Below, piece by piece: positions 1 to 8,506 of a DNA stretch of 64,000 nucleotides. The notes beneath the pieces are model-generated. The model saw only the letters and a list, made by a program, of their open reading frames with translations. It was not told the DNA's origin and did not search any database. The stretch comes from JACVCJ01 sp052437175 (GTDB lineage Bacteria; Bacteroidota; Bacteroidia; CAIKAF01), in the NCBI GenBank assembly GCA_052437175.1, contig JBQVOK010000005.1:248001-312000 (forward strand). The letters run 5' to 3'. The position numbers were made by a program, and so were the translations under genes. Position 1 is the first letter of the stretch; each line of letters opens with the position of its first letter.

Positions 1-318
1 AAAACTGTGTACCTGGCCTTGGGGCGCCCGTTGTGCAAACATCAGGGCCATTACGCCGGCATTGCCGCCCACGTCAAAAATAACAGCGTCGGCAGGGATT
101 TTAATAATATCGTTGTTGTACACGTGTTTCTGGAAATTTCCGAACCAGAACAGGTGCAGGTCAATGCCCTCACGGATGTCCAGTTCAAAAGTAATGCCAC
201 CTCTTTTCACCACCTGTACCGGGTTCCAGATAAAGAGGCGGGTGAAAATATACAGTATCCTCGCTATGAATATTTTGATGCGGGTGATCTTGAGGCGTCT
301 CAGAATGAATTTTTTCAT
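1..318 (-). CDS. FkbM-type SAM-dependent methyltransferase, N-terminal part only
   Basis: The reverse strand is open from an ATG at 316-318 to the window edge, giving the first 106 residues; the rest lies outside. After a basic, hydrophobic start (MKKFILRRLKITRIKIFIAR...) comes ITFELDIREGIDLHLFWFG, typical of the region before the SAM fold, and then VIFDVGGNAGVMALMFAQ at about residues 82-99, a methyltransferase motif I (DVGGNxG) as in the FkbM family. FkbM proteins O-methylate sugars or polyketides; with a sugar-modifying gene next door, glycan methylation is a reasonable inference. The start is supported by a promoter-like TACCTTTG on this strand at 336-343, with a weak TTG about 17 nt further upstream. 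The forward ORF over the same bases has no family resemblance. Confidence 0.8.
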   Translation of the reverse strand, partial: MKKFILRRLKITRIKIFIARILYIFTRLFIWNPVQVVKRGGITFELDIREGIDLHLFWFGNFQKHVYNNDIIKIPADAVIFDVGGNAGVMALMFAQRAPQGQVHSF

Positions 319-438
319 AAAGTAAATTACTGATCCAAAGGTAAAAAAAACACCCTATTGCAAAAGGGAATGCGCCATATTACCGATAGGTTTAAGGCCA
401 GGCGGCGCTGTGTATGTGGCAATTTAGCATGAATAAAA

Positions 439-1947
439 ATGCGAATTGCGCGGCAAAAATTTATATTTGTGGGCTCCGGAAAAGAGTTTTCCGACACAAA
501 AATACAGAGATCCGTATTGAAAAGTAATCTACCACATACCGAACACCTGGGATATTTTAACCAGATCGCTCCCGGGCTCCGGAAATACCGTTCTTCACGC
601 CGTTATTACTGGAACGATATCGTACGCTACTGCAATTTTTATATTCACGAAGAAGATTCCGTGCTGGAAGTAGGCTGTGCCAACGGCGACAGTCTGGCCC
701 GCCTGAAAGGCCGCGAAAAAACGGGTATCGACTTCAGTGAAGCTATGATCGCAGAAGCCCGTAACGCACATCCGGGTATTCATTTTCAGGTGATGAATGC
801 CGAACAGATCACCCTGGAACAGAAATTCGACGTGATCGTTATTTCCAATTCCATCGGTTTTTTCTTCGATGTACAAAAAGTGCTGGAAGAGATCCGCAAG
901 GTTTCGCACCGGCATACCCGCGTTATCATTACGTATTACAACCACCTGTGGGAACCCCTGCTGAAACTGGGCGAGACACTGGGCATAAAACGCAGAACAC
1001 CTACACAAAGCTGGCTTTCCTCGCGCGACCTGGACAATATGCTGGAACTGGCCGGCTGGGAAAGCTTCCGCAGTACACGGCGCATGCTGCTGCCCTACAA
1101 TATTCCCCTGCTGTCCTGGTTCACGAATAAGTATATAGCCAAGCTGCCGTTCTTCAATGCTTTCTGCATCAATAATTACATCAATGCCCGCCTGGTGCAG
1201 GACATAAACGAAGATACCTCGCAGAAGTATTCCACCACCGTGGTGATACCCGCCCGTAACGAAAGCGGTAACATCGAAAATGCTATCCTGCGTCTGCCGC
1301 GCTTTGGCAAACACGTGGAGATCATTTTTGTGGAAGGTAACAGTACCGACGATACCTGGGATAAGATACAGGAGATACAACAGAAGTACAAAGACACACA
1401 CGATATCAAAATTGCCCGCCAGGATGGCAAGGGCAAGGGCGACGCGGTGCGTAAGGGCTATGCCATGGCCACGGGCGATATACTCATGATCCTGGATGCC
1501 GACCTCACCGTTCCGCCCGAAGATATTCCCAAGTTCTACCAGGCCATTGCCAGCGGTAAGGCCGAGTTCATCAACGGTTCGCGCCTGGTGTACCCGATGG
1601 AAAAAAATGCCATGCGTTTCCTGAACATGCTGGGCAATAAATTTTTCTCCATGCTGTTCTCCTGGCTGCTCGAGCAGCACATCAAGGATACGCTCTGCGG
1701 CACCAAGGTAATGTTCCGTACCGATTACGAACGCCTGGCGGCCAACCGCAAGTTCTTCGGGGAGTTCGACCCCTTTGGCGATTACGACCTGCTGTTCGGC
1801 GCCTACAAGCTCAATCTTAAAATTATGGACCTGCCTATACGGTACCGTGAGCGTACCTATGGCGATACCAATATCTCGCGCTTTAAGCACGGACTGCTGC
1901 TGCTGCGCATGTGCTGGTTCGCCGCAGGCAAGATCAAATTCATTTAA
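439..1947 (+). CDS. Fused SAM methyltransferase and family 2 glycosyltransferase
   Basis: Two enzymes in one chain. Residues about 65-165 are a class I SAM methyltransferase (motif I VLEVGCANGDSL, then TGIDFSEAMI and FDVIVISNS). Residues about 265-490 are a GT2, dolichyl-phosphate-mannose-synthase-like transferase (TTVVIPARNESGNI, DGKGKGDAVRKG, the metal-binding ILDADLT, and the acceptor loop DTLCGTKVMF). The cytoplasmic product probably methylates and glycosylates a lipid-linked or surface glycan. The start is uncertain: TATATTTG, a perfect Bacteroidota -7 box, sits at 462-469, inside the ORF begun by ATG 439. If it is used, the protein more likely starts at the in-frame TTG at 517 (LKSNLPHTEHLG...), 476 residues. 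The gene diverges from the FkbM-type gene and ends at a shared terminator. Confidence 0.85.
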   Translation: MRIARQKFIFVGSGKEFSDTKIQRSVLKSNLPHTEHLGYFNQIAPGLRKYRSSRRYYWNDIVRYCNFYIHEEDSVLEVGCANGDSLARLKGREKTGIDFSEAMIAEARNAHPGIHFQVMNAEQITLEQKFDVIVISNSIGFFFDVQKVLEEIRKVSHRHTRVIITYYNHLWEPLLKLGETLGIKRRTPTQSWLSSRDLDNMLELAGWESFRSTRRMLLPYNIPLLSWFTNKYIAKLPFFNAFCINNYINARLVQDINEDTSQKYSTTVVIPARNESGNIENAILRLPRFGKHVEIIFVEGNSTDDTWDKIQEIQQKYKDTHDIKIARQDGKGKGDAVRKGYAMATGDILMILDADLTVPPEDIPKFYQAIASGKAEFINGSRLVYPMEKNAMRFLNMLGNKFFSMLFSWLLEQHIKDTLCGTKVMFRTDYERLAANRKFFGEFDPFGDYDLLFGAYKLNLKIMDLPIRYRERTYGDTNISRFKHGLLLLRMCWFAAGKIKFI

Positions 1948-1963
1948 AGAAAACCGTACAGAT

Positions 1964-1999
1964 AAAAAAAGAGGGCTCCGTGCAGGATGCCCTCTTTTT
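1964..1999. terminator. Bidirectional intrinsic terminator
   Basis: A-tract, GAGGGC stem (1971-1976), 12-nt loop, GCCCTC (1989-1994), then five T. The A-run on one side and T-run on the other let it stop both the fusion gene (+) and the convergent PCMD protein gene (-). Confidence 0.8.
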
Positions 2000-2020
2000 G
2001 GTTGAAATAGGTTTAAACGC

Positions 2021-2965
2021 TTACTTCTTGATGAAAGAAGAACGTTTTACGATACGTTTGCCATCGCTCAGTGTAGCGGTGTACATACCGGCTGCCAGTG
2101 CATTTACGTTTACGCTGGCGGTCTGACCCATATAGGTCTGCGTAAGTACGGTTTTGCCGGTAGCGTCCATGATGTTCAGACGACCGTTCTGGATGTTCTC
2201 CGTATAGGTAACCGTGATCATGTCCGAAGCGGGGTTCGGGAAAATGTTCATGGTTTCGTTGTTCATGATCTCTTCGTTCAGACCCATGGTATAGTCGAAA
2301 GACATATCGTCCACCCACAGGGTGCTGCCTACTTTACCCTGGCCCTGTGTCAGGTTCTGCAGGTTGTAACCGGCGCTGGATACGCATACGATAACGATAG
2401 AGTCCGGGGTTCCGGCTGCTAATTCCTGGAAGGGAATTTCGAAGGCTGTCCAGTTGCTAACGGTTTGTTTGATCACCATTTTGGCCACGGTAAGCGTTTC
2501 GCGAACACCGCCGGTAGTACGTACGGTAGCTGCGCTGATCTCTGCAGAGTCACCCTGTACGGATGTATAACGGAACCAGCCTTTGAATTTCTTGGGGCTG
2601 TCGGTGAAAGGTACACCCAGTTTAGCGCCGATGTTCGGGCTGTAGTAAGGTTTTACCGTACCCAGTACTCCCGGTACAAAAATAGTGGTACCTACCAGGG
2701 TTACGCTGCCCGAAACCATACGTGCTGCATAGGAACCGCCGTGTACGTTGGAGGTTTCTTTATAGCAGGTAATGGGCGGGTTGCCCGGGAAGGAAGAAAT
2801 TTCGTTCAGGGAGAACAGCATACCGCCGGTAGGCTCTTCATACGTGGGAGGAGGCGTAGTGTGGGTTGCCCAGCTTTCCAGGTCGCCGTTGATCAGCGGA
2901 GCCTGTGCCGAAGCGGTATACGCCGTGAAAAGTGCCGAAGCAATAAGTAAAAGTTTACGTTTCAT
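2021..2965 (-). CDS. PCMD-domain secreted protein with T9SS type A tail
   Basis: A 314-residue protein. Signal peptide MKRKLLLIASALFTAYTASAQ (about 1-21); then INGDLESWA... through VDDMSFDY (about 24-235), which resembles the PCMD 'putative carbohydrate metabolism' beta-sandwich found in Bacteroidota surface proteins (lobe motif 'NGDLE.W', closing 'LWVDDMSF'); then a type A sorting domain from about 243 (IFPNPASDMITV ... LAAGMYTATLS). It should cross the outer membrane by the type IX system. Substrate unknown. A -7 box (TATCTTTG on this strand) lies at 2991-2998, suggesting its own promoter just downstream of the TonB receptor gene rather than read-through alone. Confidence 0.85.
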   Translation of the reverse strand: MKRKLLLIASALFTAYTASAQAPLINGDLESWATHTTPPPTYEEPTGGMLFSLNEISSFPGNPPITCYKETSNVHGGSYAARMVSGSVTLVGTTIFVPGVLGTVKPYYSPNIGAKLGVPFTDSPKKFKGWFRYTSVQGDSAEISAATVRTTGGVRETLTVAKMVIKQTVSNWTAFEIPFQELAAGTPDSIVIVCVSSAGYNLQNLTQGQGKVGSTLWVDDMSFDYTMGLNEEIMNNETMNIFPNPASDMITVTYTENIQNGRLNIMDATGKTVLTQTYMGQTASVNVNALAAGMYTATLSDGKRIVKRSSFIKK

Positions 2966-2998
2966 ATTCTCTCGATATTTAATTTAAAAACAAAGATA

Positions 2999-5506
2999 TT
3001 ACAATTTATACATAATCTGCAGTTGGGTAGAACGCGGCGCCTCGGCATTCATCGGGCGCAGCACGTACGACTTGTTGAGCAGGTTATTTACGATGATAGC
3101 GGCCTTGATGCGGTTCTTGTAACCTACGCTCACACGCATGTCGAACACCCAAACGTTCAGGTTGTTGTTCTCCATATAGTGGCGCACGCCGGTTCCCAGA
3201 CCACCCGGGGTATCGAAGTCGATAAAGAACTGGTCGATGTTCTTCATACCGCTGTAAAAACGGGCTGCGGCACCGATGCCAAACTCCATTTTGTTGAATT
3301 TGCCCTTACCGAAATTACCCAGGTTGAACTGGATATCTACTTTGCCCAGGTGCTGTATGCGGTACTTGAGCAGACGTATGGAACTGTCGGGCGTTACGCC
3401 GGAGCCGGTAGGCTTGTTGTCGTTTACCAGGGAGGCGCTGTTGAGGTAGGTAACGTTCACGGAATCGAGCCCGATAAAAGGTTTGTAGGCGCCTACCACC
3501 AGGTCGGGCTGCAGGGTAACGGGACGGGTATAGGTATAACCGCTCAGCAGCTGTATTTCCAGGTGTTTGCCTATTTTACCCTGTCCGGCCAGTGTTACTT
3601 CTACACCGGGTACGCGGGCGCGGCCTGTATTCAGGAACTGGAAACCCGCTCCGAGTATGGTGGTCTGCTGCAGGTCGGGGTAGTTGTTTCCCCAGCCGCC
3701 GGCATAGAATTCCACAAAGTTCTTGTATTCCTGCCAGAAGCCTACCACGTCTACAAAACCGCCGAAGTTCTTGATACGGAACATCTGCTTAAAGCCGATC
3801 TCGGCATTGTAAGACGATTCGGGTTTGAGACCCGCATTCGGGTAAAAACCGAAACCGCCCACGGCCGTTACAATATAGCGTTCGCCGATGCTGGGGAAGC
3901 GGTAACCCTGTCCGAACGAGGCACGGATAAAGGTACCTTCGGTCACGGCCAGGTTGGCCCCGGCACGGAACACCGGTTTGCCTGCCGATTCGCCGTTGAT
4001 CTCGAAATATTCGAAACGGGCGCCCCCGAGCAGGGTAAGGCGTTTAAAGAATTTTTTCTCCAGCTGCAGGTACATGGCCGCATTAAGCTGTGTACTGCGG
4101 TTACTGCCGTCGGGCGTACCGATGAATACCTGCGAGTTGGCAATGGTATACGAGGTCATTACGCCGGTAACCAGGTTAAAGCCCAGTTTTTTGAACAGGC
4201 GCTGGTACTGGTATTCGCCGTAAATATTATGGCTGTTGGTATTTTGTCCGCGGTCGCTCAGGTTATCGCTGTAGAAATAGCGCATTTTGAGGCTGTGGCG
4301 GTCGTTCTGCTTGTTCAGGTAGGTCACATAGGGATCCAGGTAGAACATAAAGTTGGTAAAATTGATGAAGGACCCCGGGAACGATTTATAAAAACCGGTG
4401 GTGTCGTTCAGCCAGAATGTGGCCTCACCCTGCTGCTGCATCATAAAGTTACCGGAAAGACCGATGGCCAGCCCTTCTTTTTTCTTGGGCATGTAGCGGA
4501 TGGCAAAATTGATGCGGCCGCGTTTTTCGTACTCGCCCACGTTCTTTTTACTGATGATGCTGCTGTCGAGCACGGGGTTATAGTTCAGTTCTTCGGGACC
4601 TACAAAGCCTTTATCCCAGAAGAAATTGGCGCCGAGCACAAAGTCTACTTCCTTGCCCAGTTTGCGGGCATGCAGCGCACTGATACCGGTGAACCAGGGG
4701 TTGTTGCCTTTTTTCCAGGGACGCATACTTTCGTCTTTGGGGGCTGAATATACGCCGGCGAACAGGTTTACCTTGGTCTCCGGTTTAGAGCGGGCAAAGG
4801 CCGTACGTATGTTGATGGCGCCGTTCAGGGCCGATGAGCCGTAAAGCACGGAAGAGGCGCCTTTCAGTACCTCGATCTGTTCCACGTTCTCGATCGGGAT
4901 AAATCCCCATACGGGGCGGCCGGCATCGGCACGCATCAGCGGCAGATCGTCCACCAGTATGGTCACGCGGCTTCCCAGTCCGGACGAAAAGCCCGAACCA
5001 CCGCGAACCTGGGGTTCGTTGTCGATGATAGCCACACCCGGCGTAGCCTCAATGGCCCGGTCGATGGAACTGGGGTTCTTGTTTTCGATCAGGCTGGGGC
5101 GTATCACTTCGATGGAAGTAGTAATTTCTTCCTGCTTCTGCTCATACTTGGATGAGGATATAACAATGGTCTGCAGGTTGGTGTTCACCTTCAGCATCTC
5201 GATGTTCAGGGGCTTGTTGCCTTCTTTCTTTACTTCCACAATACGGGTGAGCTTATCGTACCCTACGATGGAAAAGGTTACGTTGTGCAACCCGGGGTTC
5301 AGGCTCAGGGTAAAGGTGCCGTCCGGACCGGTGCTGGTTCCGCGGGTCTGATCTTTTACCGAAATATTTACAAAAGGAAGGGTCTCTTTTGTATCCGAAT
5401 CGATAACGGTACCGCTTATCTGCACGGCCTGGGCAAAAGAGAGGGCAGGGCTGGCAAAGAACAGAAATGGTATGGATAGTAGAGCGATTAAGTAGCGTTT
5501 ATGCAT
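2999..5506 (-). CDS. TonB-dependent outer-membrane receptor
   Basis: 835 residues with the order expected for Bacteroidota receptors: signal peptide (1-25, ending LSFAQ), a carboxypeptidase-regulatory-like beta-sandwich (about 28-110, VQISGTVIDSDTKETLPFVNISV... IVGYDKL), a TonB-plug domain (about 125-240, with PQVRGGSGFSSGLGSRVTILVDDLPL and IENVEQIEVLKGASSVLYGSSALNGAINI), then a 22-strand-type barrel ending in the C-terminal aromatic/hydrophobic strand QLQIMYKL. It imports an unidentified ligand using TonB energy. No SusD partner is adjacent, so a SusC-type glycan transporter is unlikely; a siderophore, cofactor or metal-complex receptor is more plausible. A well-formed promoter lies just upstream. 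Confidence 0.92.
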   Translation of the reverse strand: MHKRYLIALLSIPFLFFASPALSFAQAVQISGTVIDSDTKETLPFVNISVKDQTRGTSTGPDGTFTLSLNPGLHNVTFSIVGYDKLTRIVEVKKEGNKPLNIEMLKVNTNLQTIVISSSKYEQKQEEITTSIEVIRPSLIENKNPSSIDRAIEATPGVAIIDNEPQVRGGSGFSSGLGSRVTILVDDLPLMRADAGRPVWGFIPIENVEQIEVLKGASSVLYGSSALNGAINIRTAFARSKPETKVNLFAGVYSAPKDESMRPWKKGNNPWFTGISALHARKLGKEVDFVLGANFFWDKGFVGPEELNYNPVLDSSIISKKNVGEYEKRGRINFAIRYMPKKKEGLAIGLSGNFMMQQQGEATFWLNDTTGFYKSFPGSFINFTNFMFYLDPYVTYLNKQNDRHSLKMRYFYSDNLSDRGQNTNSHNIYGEYQYQRLFKKLGFNLVTGVMTSYTIANSQVFIGTPDGSNRSTQLNAAMYLQLEKKFFKRLTLLGGARFEYFEINGESAGKPVFRAGANLAVTEGTFIRASFGQGYRFPSIGERYIVTAVGGFGFYPNAGLKPESSYNAEIGFKQMFRIKNFGGFVDVVGFWQEYKNFVEFYAGGWGNNYPDLQQTTILGAGFQFLNTGRARVPGVEVTLAGQGKIGKHLEIQLLSGYTYTRPVTLQPDLVVGAYKPFIGLDSVNVTYLNSASLVNDNKPTGSGVTPDSSIRLLKYRIQHLGKVDIQFNLGNFGKGKFNKMEFGIGAAARFYSGMKNIDQFFIDFDTPGGLGTGVRHYMENNNLNVWVFDMRVSVGYKNRIKAAIIVNNLLNKSYVLRPMNAEAPRSTQLQIMYKL

Positions 5507-5530
5507 ACGCAGATGTTTAGGTTTTCGCTA

Positions 5531-5560
5531 CAAATGTAGAAATTGCCTTATTCAGAGCAA
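5531..5560 (-). promoter_or_regulatory. Bacteroidota-type promoter of the TonB receptor
   Basis: On the reverse strand: TTG at 5558-5560, 19-nt spacer, TACATTTG at 5531-5538. This matches the -33/-7 consensus (TTG, 19-21 nt, TAnnTTTG). The start codon is 24 nt downstream. Confidence 0.7.
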
Positions 5561-5647
5561 ACGTTTGTTTCTAAATTTGCTAATCCTCATGGAAGTAGAA
5601 GTTGGTCTAAAATGTTAAAAAACAATTAAACTTTTTTAACAAAACTG

Positions 5648-5678
5648 TTGGAACAGTCAAAAACAGTTCTTAATTTTG
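5648..5678 (+). promoter_or_regulatory. Bacteroidota-type promoter of the 5707/6110 gene pair
   Basis: TTG at 5648-5650, 20-nt spacer, TAATTTTG at 5671-5678. It diverges from the TonB receptor promoter; about 28 nt separate it from the ATG at 5707. Confidence 0.7.
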
Positions 5679-5706
5679 ACAGAATATTTAATCTACAAAT
5701 AATAGT

Positions 5707-6102
5707 ATGAAGCACCTGTTAACATTCATTGTGTTTTTGATAGGAGCGCTCGGTGCGGGCGCCCAGGTGGGGCCCGATCTGTCTGTCACCAAAAAAGATC
5801 TCGGAGGGAAGACGATGGAAATGGTCTATTCCACCCCCACAACAAATTATTATGCGGTCGATCTTTCCGATCTCGACGATGTGGCCCGCGAATACTTCAA
5901 GGAGTCGGTTTACAAGGCTTCCCTGGTATTTGCCGCAACGGTAGAGAACAAGGAAGGGATCTGGGTACTGGGTTCGCACGTAAGTTATGCCCGCCCTGAA
6001 GTGGAACAGCAGGTAAGCACCATGCGTTCAGCAGCCATGAGCCGCGCTAACATTGCCAGTGATACAGAGAAAAAAGAGGTTGTAAATAACAAGAAGAAAT
6101 AA
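5707..6102 (+). CDS. Small secreted protein of unknown function
   Basis: 131 residues; I do not recognise the family. A signal peptide (MKHLLTFIVFLIGALGAGAQ) is followed by an acidic, mixed alpha/beta stretch (YYAVDLSDLDDVAREYFKESVYKASLVFAATVENKEGIWVLGSH) and a polar, lysine-rich tail ending NNKKK. The stop is 7 nt before the ATG of the large type B surface protein, so the two are almost certainly co-transcribed from the promoter at 5648-5678. No lipobox or T9SS tail is visible, so the mature protein is probably periplasmic. An accessory role for the downstream surface protein is inference from position only. Confidence 0.75.
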   Translation: MKHLLTFIVFLIGALGAGAQVGPDLSVTKKDLGGKTMEMVYSTPTTNYYAVDLSDLDDVAREYFKESVYKASLVFAATVENKEGIWVLGSHVSYARPEVEQQVSTMRSAAMSRANIASDTEKKEVVNNKKK

Positions 6103-6109
6103 AAAAACC

Positions 6110-8368
6110 ATGAAAAAACTTTTTTTAACCTTATTCGGAACGGGGCTTTTATTTCTTTCTACCCGGGAAGCAAATGCCCAGATCGGTCCCCCGTGTAATG
6201 CAGCCTCTCCGGCCTGCGCCTCACAGGGCCTCAGTTTCGGCAACTCCACCGGTGTTCCCAGCCTGGGGACCATCGGCTGTCTGGGTTCTTCTCCGAACCC
6301 TACCTTCTTCTTTATGGAGATCGCAGCCCCCGGTAATATCGATATTACCATTAACCAGACCAATACTACCGGCGGTGGTATCGACGTAGACTTTGCCCTC
6401 TGGGGACCGTTCACATCGGTAAGCTCGGGTTGTAACGCCATTACGGCCAACCCCGGCGGAACCATCGACTGTAGTTTCTCGGCCGCCGCCACCGAATATG
6501 CCAATATCGTAGGCGGACAAACCGGTCAGATCTATATCCTGCTGCTCACGAACTATTCGAACCAGCCGGGTACCATCAGCTTTGTGCAGACCGGCGGTGC
6601 AGGAAGTACCAACTGCGGTATCCTGGCCACAGCCTCCAACAACGGTCCCATCTGCGAACTGCAGACCCTGCAGCTTTTTGTGGATACACCGTATACCGCA
6701 GGCCCATGGCTGTTCCAGTGGACAGGCCCCAACGGTTTTACCTCTAACCTGCAGAATCCTACCATCCCCGGTGCTACGGCTGCTGCCAGCGGTACCTACC
6801 AGGTGATCGTGACCAATGCCATTACCTTTGAATCGGATACAAGTCTCACCAATGCTACCGTGAACCTGGTACCTGCCGCTCCGGGCTGGACCATGCCCCC
6901 GGTATGTCTCGGTCAGCAGTTCTGTCTGAGCCCCGATCCTCCGCTGATACCGGGTGCTACCTACAACTGGACGGCACAGGTGGGCGCAGGTTCGCTCAAT
7001 TCCACGGCCGTGCCGTACTGTAATATCGGTACCGCGCAATGGAACGGTGTAAACATGTCGCTTACCGTTACGGTTAACGGCTGTACCAGTCCGGCCACCA
7101 CACAGCCGATCACACTCAACCAGCCGCCTACCATGACCATTACGGGGCCGCCCCAGGGTTGCGAAGGCGTGCCGGTAACACTGACCGCAAATCCTTCCGG
7201 GCTCGATACCTATGCCTGGTCTCCGGGCGGAGCTTCTACCGAGACCATCCAGGCTACCCCGGGTACAACCTACACCGTAACCGGCACCCTGAACGGCTGC
7301 TCGGGAACCTCAGCGCCCTTTAACCTGGGCGTGATCCCGAACCCGCTGAACGTATCCGGTAACGCGCCTTTCTGCAGCGATACCCAGATCGAACTGCGCG
7401 CCAGCCCGGGTAAAGCCTCTTACATCTGGAACGGGGTAAGCACTACCGACTCCATTTTCGTAGTTTCGGCCTCCGATGCCCCGCAGGTTACCCTGCAGAT
7501 CGTAAGCGTGGACGGCTGCGTACGTAACGATACATTCGACATTACCGTATACAATGCCCCGCACGCGGCCTATTCGCCGAATACCGTATGCGACGGAACG
7601 CCTATCCAGTTCAATGACGAAACGTCTATGGACTCCGTAGAGCACTCTTCCGGTACCGGTTACCTGTCTTCCTTCTTCTGGGATTTCGGTTCCAACGGCA
7701 GCACCTCTGCCGATCAGAACCCAAGCTTCCAGTACCCGGGTCCGGGCACCTACAATATTACCTATATTGTAGTAACTGCCGAAGGTTGTGACGATACCAT
7801 CCAGAAACCGTTCACCGTGTACAAAAAGCCGGAAGCGAACTTTGTTTCTATACCTTACTGCTTTGGTCAGGTACAGTTTGCGGATACCACTGCGGTAGGC
7901 GATACCACACTGGCTACCTGGCTGTGGACATTCAGCAACGGTGCGGAAAACGAGAACGTACCGGTATTCGATAAAACCTTTACAGGTACCGACAACCAGG
8001 TGGAAGTGACCCTGGCCGTAAGCGATAACCACGGTTGTACCGATGATACCACGATGATCGTGCCGATCACGGCTACGCCTGATTTCAATAAACTGGCCAA
8101 TGTGATCACCCCCGGCGACGGCGGACTGAACGATTATATCGACCTGGGACCTGACGGACCGATCTACGATCAGTGTTACGACTACTCCATACAGTTCTTT
8201 AACCGTTGGGGACAGAAAGTATACGAGATCACCAATTCTTCGCAGAAATTCGAAGGACTGAACAGTTCCGGCGGCAAACTGGAATCCGGCGTATACTATT
8301 ACGTAATTATGGCCGATAGCAAAAAGCGCCACAGCGGCACCGTAACGATCTTCAGAGCAGGCAGCTAA
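6110..8368 (+). CDS. Ig/PKD-repeat surface protein with T9SS type B (gliding-type) tail
   Basis: 752 residues. Signal peptide (about 1-23, ...EANAQ); an N-terminal pre-peptidase-like beta domain (about 25-165) with FFFMEIAAPGNIDITINQ and VDFALWGPF; Ig-like modules with the CHU-type 'C.g....L.a......Y.Ws.g......v..pgtYtVtg..ngC' rhythm; PKD-like modules (SSFFWDFGSNGSTSADQNP, YKKPEANF); and a gliding-motility-associated C-terminal domain (about 665-752, NVITPGDGGLNDYIDL ... FFNRWGQKVYE ... SGVYYYVI). Such tails carry proteins through the type IX system to the surface. Its last 500 residues are paralogous to those of the next gene. Ligand unknown; adhesin-like. Confidence 0.88.
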   Translation: MKKLFLTLFGTGLLFLSTREANAQIGPPCNAASPACASQGLSFGNSTGVPSLGTIGCLGSSPNPTFFFMEIAAPGNIDITINQTNTTGGGIDVDFALWGPFTSVSSGCNAITANPGGTIDCSFSAAATEYANIVGGQTGQIYILLLTNYSNQPGTISFVQTGGAGSTNCGILATASNNGPICELQTLQLFVDTPYTAGPWLFQWTGPNGFTSNLQNPTIPGATAAASGTYQVIVTNAITFESDTSLTNATVNLVPAAPGWTMPPVCLGQQFCLSPDPPLIPGATYNWTAQVGAGSLNSTAVPYCNIGTAQWNGVNMSLTVTVNGCTSPATTQPITLNQPPTMTITGPPQGCEGVPVTLTANPSGLDTYAWSPGGASTETIQATPGTTYTVTGTLNGCSGTSAPFNLGVIPNPLNVSGNAPFCSDTQIELRASPGKASYIWNGVSTTDSIFVVSASDAPQVTLQIVSVDGCVRNDTFDITVYNAPHAAYSPNTVCDGTPIQFNDETSMDSVEHSSGTGYLSSFFWDFGSNGSTSADQNPSFQYPGPGTYNITYIVVTAEGCDDTIQKPFTVYKKPEANFVSIPYCFGQVQFADTTAVGDTTLATWLWTFSNGAENENVPVFDKTFTGTDNQVEVTLAVSDNHGCTDDTTMIVPITATPDFNKLANVITPGDGGLNDYIDLGPDGPIYDQCYDYSIQFFNRWGQKVYEITNSSQKFEGLNSSGGKLESGVYYYVIMADSKKRHSGTVTIFRAGS

Positions 8369-8399
8369 GGCTGTTTGAAACGATCATACTATTTTCAGT

Positions 8400-8435
8400 A
8401 ACGGATTACTCCTCACCGGGTAATCCGTTTTTTTT
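8400..8435 (+). terminator. Intrinsic terminator after the first type B protein
   Basis: ACGGATTA (8401-8408), 12-nt loop, TAATCCGT (8421-8428), followed by a run of T. A perfect 8-bp stem. Confidence 0.85.
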
Positions 8436-8456
8436 GTCGAATGGACGAATAAAGTG

Positions 8457-8486
8457 TTGCCCGTTCGTGAAAATTTGTTAAATTTG
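8457..8486 (+). promoter_or_regulatory. Bacteroidota-type promoter of the second type B protein
   Basis: TTG at 8457-8459, 19-nt spacer, TAAATTTG at 8479-8486, 20 nt before the ATG at 8507. It lies directly behind the upstream terminator, so the two paralogues are separate transcription units. Confidence 0.75.
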
Positions 8487-8506
8487 CATAGTTATAAAAT
8501 TACGGT

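Noticed and set aside
7..333. 108-residue forward ORF at the window start
   Set aside because: The reverse strand encodes a clear FkbM-type N-terminus with motif I and a promoter box; the forward reading has no family features.
595..1890. 431-residue reverse ORF inside the methyltransferase-GT2 gene
   Set aside because: Antisense shadow; composition rich in His/Gln/Val with no domain, while the forward frame has two catalytic domains.
3023..4747. 574-residue forward ORF opposite the TonB receptor
   Set aside because: Antisense shadow arising from codon bias; no signal peptide or motif.
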